Of a stretch of 28,852 nt of DNA, positions 15,070-23,579 are shown in pieces. This stretch comes from Patescibacteria group bacterium UBA1875 (GTDB taxonomy: Bacteria > Patescibacteriota > CPR2 > UBA1875). The stretch spans positions 234,270 through 263,121 of the forward strand of contig DDHN01000008.1 of NCBI GenBank assembly GCA_002338125.1, given 5' to 3'. Under the pieces are notes generated by a model that worked only from the letters and a program-made list of their open reading frames with translations, searched no databases and had not been told where the DNA came from. A program made the translations under genes and the position numbers. Within the stretch, counting starts at the first letter, position 1, and each line of letters begins with the position of its first letter.

Positions 15070-15112
15070 AGTCGACCCCGTTTGATAAATCGGGGCCAAT
15101 GAGCACTCGACT
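15070..15112 (-). promoter_or_regulatory. nested stem-loop in the RRM gene leader
   Basis: Outer 6-bp arms 15070-15075/15107-15112 (AGTCGA/TCGACT) enclose an inner CCCCG/CGGGG stem (15076-15080/15091-15095). The inner and outer stems are contiguous on one side and separated by an 11-nt bulge on the other. It lies 20 nt before the ATG, just ahead of the ribosome site. Autoregulation or temperature response is possible by analogy with cold-inducible RNA-binding protein mRNAs, but not shown. Confidence 0.55.
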
Positions 15113-15120
15113 TTCAAACC

Positions 15121-15148
15121 AGTATAACTTTAACATTATTTAGCCTAA
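15121..15148 (-). promoter_or_regulatory. weak candidate promoter of the RRM gene
   Basis: TATACT at 15121-15126 is a fair -10; the -35 TTAGGC at 16-bp spacing is poor. It would put the start just upstream of the leader stem structure. Confidence 0.35.
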
Positions 15149-15172
15149 ATTACAATACACAAATATTATTAA

Positions 15173-16099
15173 TCACCTCTCGGCTAGAATCTCGATAACT
15201 TCGTCATATGTACTGGCTTTTACTAGTTTTTCTCGGAGTTCTTTTGCATTTTTTGTGTTTTTAAAAAACCAAGCATACTGTTTTCTGAGTTCGATAATAC
15301 CTTTGTTACCCCAGATCCTGTTAGCTTCCTTTGAGATTTCAGTTACAATATTTTTGATTTCATCCTGACTAATTTCGATTTTTTTTTCTTCTTTTATCTC
15401 TTTGAAGATCCACGGTTTGCCCAGAGCTCCTCTCCCAATCATTAAGCCATCGCATGCTGTTTCTTTATGCTTTTTCAAAGCTTGATGGTAATCCTTAATA
15501 TCCCCGGAACCGCATATTGGAATTTTTGTAGATTTTTTAACTCTTTTTATAATTCCCCAGCTGGCCTTACCTCGATACATCTGAATGACTTTGCGGGGAT
15601 GTATCGTTAAAAGAGAAACATTTTCATTTTCTAGTTTTTCGACAAGCTTAAAAATATCATTTTCGTTATCATAACCAACTCTTGTTTTAACGGATATTGG
15701 CTTTGAGGTCGCTGATTTCATCGCTTTAACTATATCAATCGATAAATCAAAATTTTTCATCAATGCACCACCACATCCTGATTTAACAGTGTTTTTATCG
15801 GGACAGCCCATATTTAAATCGAATCCGATTGAGTTTGTTGACTTTTGAAGCAGATTGATAGCTTTTATAAACTTATGTGGCTCTGAACCCACTAACTGAA
15901 TTATATATCTACAATTACCGTAATCAGCTATTTTGAGAGCTTCTTTGATGTTGTTTGTAACAAAATCTGTATGGAGCATCGGGCTAAATACTAAATCAGC
16001 ACCGTATTTAAGGCACTGTGAGGCAAAGGGATATGTAGAAATACCAGCCATTGGGGCCAATGATAAGAAGGGGATATCTAATTTATAGTCGTTAGTCAC
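15173..16099 (-). CDS. dus: tRNA-dihydrouridine synthase
   Basis: A 308-residue FMN enzyme that reduces uridines in the tRNA D-loop. The TIM barrel shows SLAPMAGIS, the catalytic-cysteine motif NMGCPDKNTVKSGCGG, KTRVGYD, IHPR and GRGALGKPW. The helical C-terminal domain follows. It starts at GTG 16099, five bases after the cysS stop, without an obvious Shine-Dalgarno, so translation is probably coupled to cysS. The subtype (DusB-like) is my guess from overall similarity. I see no terminator after it. Confidence 0.93.
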   Translation of the reverse strand: MTNDYKLDIPFLSLAPMAGISTYPFASQCLKYGADLVFSPMLHTDFVTNNIKEALKIADYGNCRYIIQLVGSEPHKFIKAINLLQKSTNSIGFDLNMGCPDKNTVKSGCGGALMKNFDLSIDIVKAMKSATSKPISVKTRVGYDNENDIFKLVEKLENENVSLLTIHPRKVIQMYRGKASWGIIKRVKKSTKIPICGSGDIKDYHQALKKHKETACDGLMIGRGALGKPWIFKEIKEEKKIEISQDEIKNIVTEISKEANRIWGNKGIIELRKQYAWFFKNTKNAKELREKLVKASTYDEVIEILAER

Positions 16100-16104
16100 G
16101 TGAA

Positions 16105-17481
16105 TTACTTTTTTCTTAGCTTCGAGCCATTTTTAGAATCTTCGGTAACCCAGCCTAATTTGTCTAACTTCTTTCTCATCTCGTCAGATTTTGTAAAATT
16201 TTTTGATTCCTTGGCTTGTATATATTCTTTAAAAATTTTTTTAGTATCGTTATCAAACTCTCCAAATTCAAGCCCCAGATCAAGTATAGTGTCGATATCT
16301 TTCATAAAAGAAAGTATTTTTTTGGCATCGGATTCAGAGATATTTCCTAATCTGTTGATTTTTGTTATTAGTTTAAAAATGGTAGCCAGAGCTTCAGGAG
16401 TGTTTAAATCAGATGATAAGTTTGTTGTAAAATTAGTCTTAGCTAATTTTAAATAATCGTCTATTTTATTAGTAGATGATTTTCCACTATTTTGGGCTAT
16501 TCTTGCTATAAAGTTACGTAGATTATCCAAAGTCTTTTGAGCATCGTTAATCGATTTCTCGGTAAAGTTTAATTTATCTCGGTAATGAGATTGCAAACAA
16601 AGAACTCGAAGTGCTAACGGCTCTACTTTAAATTTTTTTACCATTTCATCAAGTGTATACAGATTGCCTAATGACTTAGACATTTTCCTACCTTCAACTA
16701 ATAAATGTTCGCCATGAAACCAGCTTCTTACAAATTGTTTGCCAGTAAAAGCTTCTGATTGAGCAATCTCGTTTTCATGATGAGGAAAGATATTATCAAC
16801 TCCACCAGCATGGATATCAATGGTTGGCCCAAGATTCATCAAACTCATAGCCGAGCACTCGATATGCCAACCGGGCCGACCCTTAATATTTTTTGGCCCA
16901 TCCCAAGCCGGTTCACCTTCCTTGGCCGCTTTCCAAAGAGCAAAGTCTTGGGGGTTTTCCTTGTCGTATTCATCGACAGTGCATCTTGCTACGACTTTTA
17001 TACCATCTTTCTTTAAGTGCGAGAGCTTGCCATACTCATTAAACTTAGAGACTGAAAAATAAATAGATTTATCTTCGGCAATATAGGCAAACCCTTTATC
17101 TAATAGTGTTTCGATAATTGATGTCATTTTTTTGATGACTTCTGGGTCAGTAGCATGTGGGGAGATATTCGGTTTATCGATATTCAATTTAGCAACATCT
17201 TCCCAAAAAAGCTTTTCGAATTTTCTGGTTATTTCTTGATAGTCTTTTCCGGTTTCCTGACTCTTTTTGATAATTTTGTCTTCGATATCAGTAATATTCA
17301 TTACATGTTTTACCTCAAAGCCAAGATATATAAAGGTTTTTTTTAGGATATCGGTGTTGATGTAGGCACGGAGATTGCCAATGTGAGCCCTGTCATAAAC
17401 AGTTGGGCCACAAACATACATTCTTAATTTTTTCCCTTTTATTTCTTCATTTCTGCGTGTTTGAGTGTTATAGAGTTTCAT
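16105..17481 (-). CDS. cysS: cysteinyl-tRNA synthetase
   Basis: A 458-residue class I synthetase for tRNA-Cys. The zinc-ligand CGPTVYD begins at C24, HIGN is at 33-36, ECSAM and HHENE supply further zinc ligands, and KMSKSLGN is intact. The C-terminal anticodon domain is Lys-rich. An in-frame TTG lies at 17496, but ATG 17481 gives the standard MKLYNTQTRR start. A TATACT box ends 6 nt before that ATG, so a leaderless transcript is possible in addition to readthrough from recR, whose stop is 21 nt upstream. Confidence 0.96.
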   Translation of the reverse strand: MKLYNTQTRRNEEIKGKKLRMYVCGPTVYDRAHIGNLRAYINTDILKKTFIYLGFEVKHVMNITDIEDKIIKKSQETGKDYQEITRKFEKLFWEDVAKLNIDKPNISPHATDPEVIKKMTSIIETLLDKGFAYIAEDKSIYFSVSKFNEYGKLSHLKKDGIKVVARCTVDEYDKENPQDFALWKAAKEGEPAWDGPKNIKGRPGWHIECSAMSLMNLGPTIDIHAGGVDNIFPHHENEIAQSEAFTGKQFVRSWFHGEHLLVEGRKMSKSLGNLYTLDEMVKKFKVEPLALRVLCLQSHYRDKLNFTEKSINDAQKTLDNLRNFIARIAQNSGKSSTNKIDDYLKLAKTNFTTNLSSDLNTPEALATIFKLITKINRLGNISESDAKKILSFMKDIDTILDLGLEFGEFDNDTKKIFKEYIQAKESKNFTKSDEMRKKLDKLGWVTEDSKNGSKLRKK

Positions 17482-17487
17482 AGTGCT

Positions 17488-17493
17488 AGTATA
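17488..17493 (-). promoter_or_regulatory. possible -10 box of cysS (leaderless)
   Basis: TATACT ends 6 nt before the cysS ATG in the 21-nt gap after recR. No good -35 is visible, so the element may be weak or secondary to operon transcription. Confidence 0.35.
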
Positions 17494-17502
17494 CAACAGT
17501 TT

Positions 17503-18102
17503 TTAATATTTCCCTCTATTTTCGAGTGCTTTTGTAAGTGTAATTTCATCAGCATACTCAATATCGGATCCAACTGGAAGACCGTGGGCGATTCTGGTTA
17601 CCTGAATATTCAAGGGTTCAATTAATTTCTGCAAATACATCGCCGTTGCTTCTCCTTCGACGTTAATATTGGTAGCAATTATTATTTCGTTGACTTGGCC
17701 ATCATGTAATCTATCAAGCAATTGTTTGATATATAAATCATCTGGTCCGATTCCTTCTACTGGTGAAATCACTCCATGTAGAACGTGATAAATACCTTCA
17801 TATTTTCCGGTTTTTTCGAAAGCCAAAATATCAAGCGGTTCTTCAACAACCATGATTGTATTATGGTCTCGTCTTTTATCACCACAAATAATACAAGGGT
17901 CACTTTCGGCTAAATTTGAGCAAATCGAACAAATTTGAATATCATTCTTTAAATCTAAAACTGCCCGACCAAGCTCTTCGGCTCGTTGTTTTGTACCTCT
18001 AAGTAGATGAAAAGTAAGTCTTTGAGCAGTTTTGGGGCCGATTCCCGGCAATCTACCGAATTCATCGATTAATTTTTGAACACTTTTAGGAACAATGCGC
18101 AT
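17503..18102 (-). CDS. recR: recombination protein RecR
   Basis: A 199-residue RecR. The N-terminal helix-hairpin-helix (LPGIGPKTAQRL) is followed by a four-cysteine zinc finger C58, C61, C70, C73, then the Toprim domain with VVEEPLD and a C-terminal Walker-B-like end. It forms the DNA clamp that partners RecO in RecA loading. Its ATG overlaps the ybaB stop by one base (TAATG), the usual ybaB-recR coupling. dnaX, normally the gene just before ybaB, is displaced by the glycosylation operon and dnaB. Confidence 0.96.
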   Translation of the reverse strand: MRIVPKSVQKLIDEFGRLPGIGPKTAQRLTFHLLRGTKQRAEELGRAVLDLKNDIQICSICSNLAESDPCIICGDKRRDHNTIMVVEEPLDILAFEKTGKYEGIYHVLHGVISPVEGIGPDDLYIKQLLDRLHDGQVNEIIIATNINVEGEATAMYLQKLIEPLNIQVTRIAHGLPVGSDIEYADEITLTKALENRGKY

Positions 18103-18386
18103 TAAAGTCCTAGGCCTCCTAATCCGCCCATTTCTTTCATCATATCTGCGGCTATTTTTTGGGATTTTTCTATTGCAGAAGCTACAGCTGATTTAATATC
18201 CTCTTCGATATTATCAAGATTTTCTTTATCTATTTCTACTTTTTGAATCTTCTGTTCACCGTTCATAGTTATTTTAACTGCCCCTGATTCTCCGATAACT
18301 TCTTGACCTTTAAGTTTTTTTTGGATATCCCGAGCCTTTTTTACTAATTCGTATTGGTCTTTAGCTTTCCCAAACATTGAAGACAT
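18102..18386 (-). CDS. nucleoid-associated protein, YbaB/EbfC family
   Basis: A 94-residue DNA-binding protein of the YbaB family: a helical N-terminus, a central VKITMNGEQKIQKVEID beta strand pair and a C-terminal helix ending in a Met/Gly-rich tail (MKEMGGLGGLGL). Family members are dimers that bind DNA broadly and are linked to recR. The ATG at 18386 has GGGAAGG upstream; a second ATG three codons later is possible. A TATAAT box at 18421-18426 lies in the gap after the last glycosyltransferase gene, so ybaB-recR probably has its own promoter. Confidence 0.93.
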   Translation of the reverse strand: MSSMFGKAKDQYELVKKARDIQKKLKGQEVIGESGAVKITMNGEQKIQKVEIDKENLDNIEEDIKSAVASAIEKSQKIAADMMKEMGGLGGLGL

Positions 18387-18420
18387 AAAAAACCTTCCCT
18401 TTCTTTTAATTTACCAAAAG

Positions 18421-18426
18421 ATTATA
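18421..18426 (-). promoter_or_regulatory. possible -10 box of ybaB-recR
   Basis: TATAAT in the 48-nt gap between the third GT-C gene and ybaB. The -35 region overlaps the end of the preceding gene and is weak. Confidence 0.4.
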
Positions 18427-18434
18427 TCAATAAA

Positions 18435-19952
18435 TTAGTTTTTTGTGTATAAGGTAACTCTGAGTCCGTTATCTTTGTCTTCCTCAAAATATGTTACCCC
18501 GCTAAAACCTTCCCAGTAATATTCGTTGAAGTATTCTTTCTCCCCAGTTTTCCCGATTACCCAAATTCGATCGTTATTTTGGACTTCCTCTTTGGTACGC
18601 AAGTATCGTTCTTGCTGGTCATAAAATAGTGAAGTCTCGCCATAGCCATCGACTTCTTGGCTCATAAAATAGATATTCTGATAATCGAAGTAGTAAGAAC
18701 TATCCAGATAAGTGTATAGTTCACCGGATACAATTAAATCATTTTCTTGTTTTTGGGCTTTGATGACTTCAACTAAATCACGCATATTGTGGTCAACAGA
18801 TTGATGCATTGTGATATTGTTTAATAACAAAATTAAGAAAGTTAATAAAAAGACTGAATAACGTGCTAACTTTTTATTTATCAGAGTAATACATATTCCC
18901 CATATAGAGAAAATTGCTACTGCTGAAAAAGGAAAGTAGCGATCCTGATATACTGGTTGTCTGATTTCAGATAGGATATAGACTAAAAGCATTGGCAAGA
19001 AGCCAAAAATATATAGACCTATACTAGTTTTAAATTTTTTCTTATTTTTGAAAATATATAGTCCACCGAAAATAGCTAAGATTACTGATATGGCCCAAGC
19101 TGCTCCGCCAATAATATTATTCCAATCGAAAAGTTTGTCGTAATGACTATAAGTAGCAAACTGTAAAACATTGTTTGGGATTGTCCGCCATGTAATCCAC
19201 TCTGGCTTTATCCAGTAATTACCAGAGATTCTTGTAACTTGGGAATAGGCTATCGGGAACCACGGTAAGTAAGCGCAAAGGATAATAACATTAGCGAGCC
19301 ACCAACGATAATCAAGTACCCCCACCCTCTCTTTTATTAGTTTAGCCCATTTAAGTTTAAAAATGTCTTTTGTAAAAACGGCCAATATCATCCAATGTGA
19401 AATAACGACAAAGAAAGCATAATATTGGGTATATATTGCCGCTATCATTAAAGGGACATAGACAAACAACCAATCTTTCTTTTTTGTTTTAACGAATTTA
19501 ACAAAGTAAAAAGTTGCAGCAGTTGTAAAAAAAGCCACAACGCCATACATTCTGGCTTCCTGAGCGAATCTTACTAAAAATGGCGAAACAGCCACAAGGG
19601 TAGCGCTAAGAAATGCTGCTTTTTCACCCCAGATCTCTTTTATAATTTTGTAAACAAAGTAGATAATTGCCAAAGAGAATAAAAGTGACAAAAACCTAAT
19701 CGAAAATTCAGAGCTACCAAATATTGCTACCCAGGGCTTGGCTATCAAATAATAGCCCGGGGGATGAACATCGCGAATAGTCCTTTCGATAATGCCTGAA
19801 ATATCATATTGAAGTAACCACATTGTATAGCCTTCATCATGCCAGACAGATGAAGCAGTTATTTTGTAAAGTCTTGTTATAAGCCCGATAATAACTGGAT
19901 AAAACCAGAGATGACCTTTAAGTGGAATAAACTTATTTTTCTTCAAACTCAT
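18435..19952 (-). CDS. GT-C membrane glycosyltransferase (PMT_2/ArnT-like), third of the cassette
   Basis: A 505-residue polytopic protein with about ten membrane segments and a soluble C-terminal portion of ~110 residues. The first external loop has the catalytic acidic pair D39-E40 (VWHDEGYT), followed by DVHPPGYYL, a pattern shared with RgtA/B and PMT_2 proteins. Such enzymes move a sugar from a polyprenyl-phosphate donor onto an acceptor on the outer side of the membrane. The ATG at 19952 overlaps the previous gene by 20 nt. Acceptor (wall glycan, protein or lipid) cannot be told from the sequence. Confidence 0.88.
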   Translation of the reverse strand: MSLKKNKFIPLKGHLWFYPVIIGLITRLYKITASSVWHDEGYTMWLLQYDISGIIERTIRDVHPPGYYLIAKPWVAIFGSSEFSIRFLSLLFSLAIIYFVYKIIKEIWGEKAAFLSATLVAVSPFLVRFAQEARMYGVVAFFTTAATFYFVKFVKTKKKDWLFVYVPLMIAAIYTQYYAFFVVISHWMILAVFTKDIFKLKWAKLIKERVGVLDYRWWLANVIILCAYLPWFPIAYSQVTRISGNYWIKPEWITWRTIPNNVLQFATYSHYDKLFDWNNIIGGAAWAISVILAIFGGLYIFKNKKKFKTSIGLYIFGFLPMLLVYILSEIRQPVYQDRYFPFSAVAIFSIWGICITLINKKLARYSVFLLTFLILLLNNITMHQSVDHNMRDLVEVIKAQKQENDLIVSGELYTYLDSSYYFDYQNIYFMSQEVDGYGETSLFYDQQERYLRTKEEVQNNDRIWVIGKTGEKEYFNEYYWEGFSGVTYFEEDKDNGLRVTLYTKN

Positions 19953-21501
19953 AGTAGATTATCCTTCCGTCAAACTCTGATTTAACAGGAGCAAAGTCGA
20001 AAAAATATCCTAATTTATTCAGTTCTGATTGAGTTTCATCAAACCAATCTTTCTGAACATATATTTTGAACGGTTTTTCTGGTAGCTTGAAGCTATTATA
20101 AAGATCGTAAGTCTCATAACGGTTATAATGAATATTCCTTCCGTAAATCATAAAATCAATTGTTTTGGTACCAAACTCCCCCGCTACCAATATATTTTCT
20201 CTATTTTGACCGTTTTCCCGCAAATCGTAGGCTATTGAGACCATATCTTCGGTATAGGCATCATGGGCGGCAGTATTATTTGCAAAGTCGATAAAATACT
20301 TTTTAAATCCAAAAGCTGCCGATAAAAGAATAACAAAGACTATAAAAAATGTTTTCAGCTTCTTCGAATTAATTTTATCTGCCAACCATTTAAGACCTAA
20401 GGATACCCATATAAATACTATTGGAATTACGCCAACTAGCCTAAGAGCATGAGGAATACCCTCTGCGGTTAATATCATCGGTAGACTCATTGCCCCAAAA
20501 AGCATGATTAAAATGAAATGTTCAATTTTTTTCCAGTTGATAAGTGATATAGCAGCTCCGATCCAAAAAAATATTCCTACCGCAATATCAAGCATCGGTG
20601 AACCACCAAAATTGTGCCGAAAGTTTTTATCTCCGGCGATATTGAACATTTTTAGCTCAGCAATGATATTATCAAAAAAAGTTTTTAGAGCACTGCCATT
20701 ATTTAATTCCGGATTGAAGATACTTGTTGAAGCTCTTCCGGCAAGTAAGGTAATGTCAGAAGCAAAGCTCATAAACAAAGGTATCATTACAAGTAAGAAT
20801 ACTCCAATAGAAATCAGGATTTTTTTTAAATTTTCTTTGATAAAATTTTTGTCAAATAAGAAGGTCCATATCAAAAAGGCACCAAAAACAAGTGGCAACA
20901 TCCGTATCGAAAGATAAGTATAGAAACCCAAACCAAGGGTAATTCCGAATAAGATATAATCTTTTAATCTCCCCTCTCTGTAAGCTCTAATAAAGAAATA
21001 GAAGATTAGAGTAAGGGCCAAAGGGAGCATAATGGCTCTAAAACCGTTTCTTGAAAACTGGATATGCCAGCTGGATACTGCCAACACACCAGCACTGATA
21101 AGACCTAACTCTTTACTTTTAAAGAACTCTTTGCTTAAAAGGTATATTCCTAAAACCGTCAAAACTCCGATTATTGCTGGGGCAATCCTTAATGAGAGTG
21201 GAGTATATTCCCAGGCAGTGATGTTGAGGATATCTCCAATAATAACGAATTTACCCTGACCAAAGAAAAATAAAGATTCTCTTGGACCATTAGTATCGTA
21301 AATAGCCCTAAAATCACCATCATCCTTCATCCTAATAATATCAAGGCCGTTAGCCGCTTCATCGGGATATAGGCCAGGAGGTAGTTCAGAAAGGTTATAA
21401 AACCTTAAAAAAGTGGCTACTAACAGAATAACAATTAAAACCCAATTTTCTTTAAGAAAGATTAGAATTTGACCACAAAAACTATTTTTCTTTTTTGCCA
21501 C
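19933..21501 (-). CDS. GT-C membrane glycosyltransferase (PMT_2/ArnT-like), second of the cassette
   Basis: A 522-residue polytopic protein with an N-terminal membrane helix at ~20-34, the catalytic pair D47-E48 in LYPDEAANG, many further membrane segments and a C-terminal soluble domain after ~405. It starts at GTG 21501 with GGGGGAAA upstream and overlaps the GT2 gene by 20 nt. It is the member closest to the typical bacterial GT39/PMT_2 proteins. It should use the polyprenyl-phosphate sugar made by the adjacent GT2 enzyme. Confidence 0.88.
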   Translation of the reverse strand: MAKKKNSFCGQILIFLKENWVLIVILLVATFLRFYNLSELPPGLYPDEAANGLDIIRMKDDGDFRAIYDTNGPRESLFFFGQGKFVIIGDILNITAWEYTPLSLRIAPAIIGVLTVLGIYLLSKEFFKSKELGLISAGVLAVSSWHIQFSRNGFRAIMLPLALTLIFYFFIRAYREGRLKDYILFGITLGLGFYTYLSIRMLPLVFGAFLIWTFLFDKNFIKENLKKILISIGVFLLVMIPLFMSFASDITLLAGRASTSIFNPELNNGSALKTFFDNIIAELKMFNIAGDKNFRHNFGGSPMLDIAVGIFFWIGAAISLINWKKIEHFILIMLFGAMSLPMILTAEGIPHALRLVGVIPIVFIWVSLGLKWLADKINSKKLKTFFIVFVILLSAAFGFKKYFIDFANNTAAHDAYTEDMVSIAYDLRENGQNRENILVAGEFGTKTIDFMIYGRNIHYNRYETYDLYNSFKLPEKPFKIYVQKDWFDETQSELNKLGYFFDFAPVKSEFDGRIIYYEFEEK

Positions 21502-22321
21502 GATATTTCCCCCTTAATATATAGCCGTAAATTTGAAATATTTCCTTAAAGGTATTAATTGCGTTTTTCAGATTGACGTTAGCTTCGGCAGCATCATCAT
21601 ACCAAGAAATCGGTACTTCGATAACTGATAAACCATATTTTTTAGCGATAACAAAAATTTCAGTATCAAAACCAAATCCATCGAGCTGAATTAAAGGGAA
21701 AATAATATCCGAAGCCTTCTTACTGAACATCTTAAATCCACATCTTTGATCGGTAAAACTTTGGCCTAAAAGAACGGTAAAAGCTAGATTACCTCCCCTG
21801 GAAATAAATTGACGCATTCTGCCTTGCTTTATTTTGGCTGTATATCTTTTGGCGTAACCATAAATTAAAACATCGAGAACATCTTTTAAGTTTCTTGTTA
21901 CTGCCTTAAACCAATTTGTTTCCGGTTCGGTTATCTTATCAGAGTATCGCGTCCCTATTACAATGTCATACTTATCAATATAGGGAAGTAGTTTGTCAAC
22001 TTCCTTGAAACTTGTTGAATTATCGGCATCCATAAACAGCTCGATGTCACTATCTGCTTCTAGCATCCCCATTTTTACAGCTCTGCCCTTACCAACGCCT
22101 TTAAGATCACTCGGCGTATTTAGCCTTTTGTAATCCGAGAGTCCGGATCCTAGTCTATCAGCTATTTCTGATGATTTATCAGTAGAACGATCATTTACAA
22201 AGATTACTTTTGTTTCATAGTCAAGTTTTTGGCTTTTTTCTTTGATATCGCTAAAAGTATTTTTTAGCATCTTTTCTTGGTTTTTACAGGGGATAATTAC
22301 TGAAAGACTCTTTTTATTCAT
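21482..22321 (-). CDS. GT2 polyprenyl-phosphate glycosyltransferase (ALG5/DPM-like)
   Basis: A 279-residue GT-A fold enzyme without a membrane domain. The nucleotide-sugar site is shown by VIIPCKNQE at 8-16, FVNDRSTD at 41-48 and the metal-binding D98-A-D100 in FMDADNST. KGVGKGRAVKMGM, DQRCGFKMF and the GFGFDTE motif are typical of dolichyl/polyprenyl-phosphate glucosyl- or mannosyltransferases. It would make the lipid-linked sugar that GtrA flips and the GT-C enzymes use. It overlaps its upstream neighbour by 8 nt and the downstream one by 20 nt. Confidence 0.9.
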   Translation of the reverse strand: MNKKSLSVIIPCKNQEKMLKNTFSDIKEKSQKLDYETKVIFVNDRSTDKSSEIADRLGSGLSDYKRLNTPSDLKGVGKGRAVKMGMLEADSDIELFMDADNSTSFKEVDKLLPYIDKYDIVIGTRYSDKITEPETNWFKAVTRNLKDVLDVLIYGYAKRYTAKIKQGRMRQFISRGGNLAFTVLLGQSFTDQRCGFKMFSKKASDIIFPLIQLDGFGFDTEIFVIAKKYGLSVIEVPISWYDDAAEANVNLKNAINTFKEIFQIYGYILRGKYRGKKEK

Positions 22322-23579
22322 TCTGAACTCCTTTATTTAAAGGTATCGGCGAAGTTGCTGAAAACTCCTCTTTTACTTTATCAGAATTCTTGTAAGCAAT
22401 AAAGTATCTGTCGAAATTATACAAGGCCGACAAGGCAAAGAATATTGATATCAACCCAATCGCCGCTAATTGAGCTTTTTTGTTAAGCGGAAATGTTTTA
22501 AACCAATTGTCGATAATATAATCAAAGATTAAAGCTGAAAAAGTGTATATAACAGGAAGAATGCCAATGATGTCAAGGATGTAGACCTCATTTTTGAAGG
22601 CAGCATAAAAGAAAAACACAAAAAACCATACTATCAGAAAGAAGTATTTTCTTCTGGCTATTGCAAGAACAGCAAACATAAGCCCAAAAATTGATGTTAT
22701 AAATATTAGAGGATCGACTAAGGGTTCAGTGCCAATACTGCTAAAAAAATTAGCCGGTGTTCTGATAAACAAAATATAAGGTACCTGACTGATATTAATT
22801 ACAAGTTGAGTGATATTTTGCGGTAGAGTGTAGATTGAAAGATAATTTTTAGGGTTTTGGAGGATAGACACAAGTAAAGGTATAATTATTGAAATAAACC
22901 CAGCCCCTGAAGCTAGTATCTCCCATTTATAGCTGGTGAAAAATTTCTTATTCTTAAAAAAGAAATATCCACCGCTAATAATAAAAAGAAAAGGAACCAG
23001 AACAAAGGCTGGGCTGGTATAAAAACCCATGCCAGCCAAGAAACCAGCTAAACCAAAAAACCAAACGTTTTTTGTTCGATAAGCATATGTTAGGGTGATG
23101 AACAAAGCCAATAGTACAAGGGGCAAGACAATCTCTGGGATTATTAACCTTGAAACAGTAATGTGAAAAGAAGAAATCGCAAAAAGAAGAGCTGTAAAAA
23201 TTGCGATCTTCCTAGAAAACCATTTCGAGATAAAGACATAGGTTAAAACCACAGTTACCCCGCCAATTAGACCTGACAATATTCGTAAATTTTGAACAGT
23301 AAGTCCAAAAATTTTGGTCCATATTAAACCTAGATAAATGTAAGCGGCTTCGAAAAAACTTCCCAAATACCATAAATTTTTTTCATTTAAATCCTTTATG
23401 GCCTTTACGGTTGATATTTCTTTATTTGATAGCCCACCGGGAATGCCAGCAATGTCCCAAACACGAAGAACAAAGGCAATTAAAAAAATACCTAGGATAA
23501 TTAACAAGATTTGATTATCGGCAATTAATTTTTTAACATCTTTGAGACTATTGAGTAGTTCCCGTACTCGGTTCCTCAT
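22314..23579 (-). CDS. GT-C membrane glycosyltransferase homologue with altered catalytic motif
   Basis: A 421-residue polytopic protein of the same family as its two downstream neighbours. The first membrane helix is at ~22-42. In the loop that carries D-E in the other two (LYPDE, VWHDE), this protein reads LSNKE, so the catalytic Asp position is K53 while E54 is kept. It also lacks the long soluble C-terminal domain. A TTG at 23594 is in frame, but the ATG at 23579 overlaps the gtrA stop as ATGA and is preferred. It may be inactive, a partner of an active paralogue, or use another acidic residue. Confidence 0.82.
   Translation of the reverse strand: MRNRVRELLNSLKDVKKLIADNQILLIILGIFLIAFVLRVWDIAGIPGGLSNKEISTVKAIKDLNEKNLWYLGSFFEAAYIYLGLIWTKIFGLTVQNLRILSGLIGGVTVVLTYVFISKWFSRKIAIFTALLFAISSFHITVSRLIIPEIVLPLVLLALFITLTYAYRTKNVWFFGLAGFLAGMGFYTSPAFVLVPFLFIISGGYFFFKNKKFFTSYKWEILASGAGFISIIIPLLVSILQNPKNYLSIYTLPQNITQLVINISQVPYILFIRTPANFFSSIGTEPLVDPLIFITSIFGLMFAVLAIARRKYFFLIVWFFVFFFYAAFKNEVYILDIIGILPVIYTFSALIFDYIIDNWFKTFPLNKKAQLAAIGLISIFFALSALYNFDRYFIAYKNSDKVKEEFSATSPIPLNKGVQNE

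Noticed and set aside
16100..16456. A 118-aa plus-strand frame opposite the cysS 3' end
   Set aside because: Shadow of the Lys-rich cysS C-terminus, giving a Phe/Ser-rich translation.
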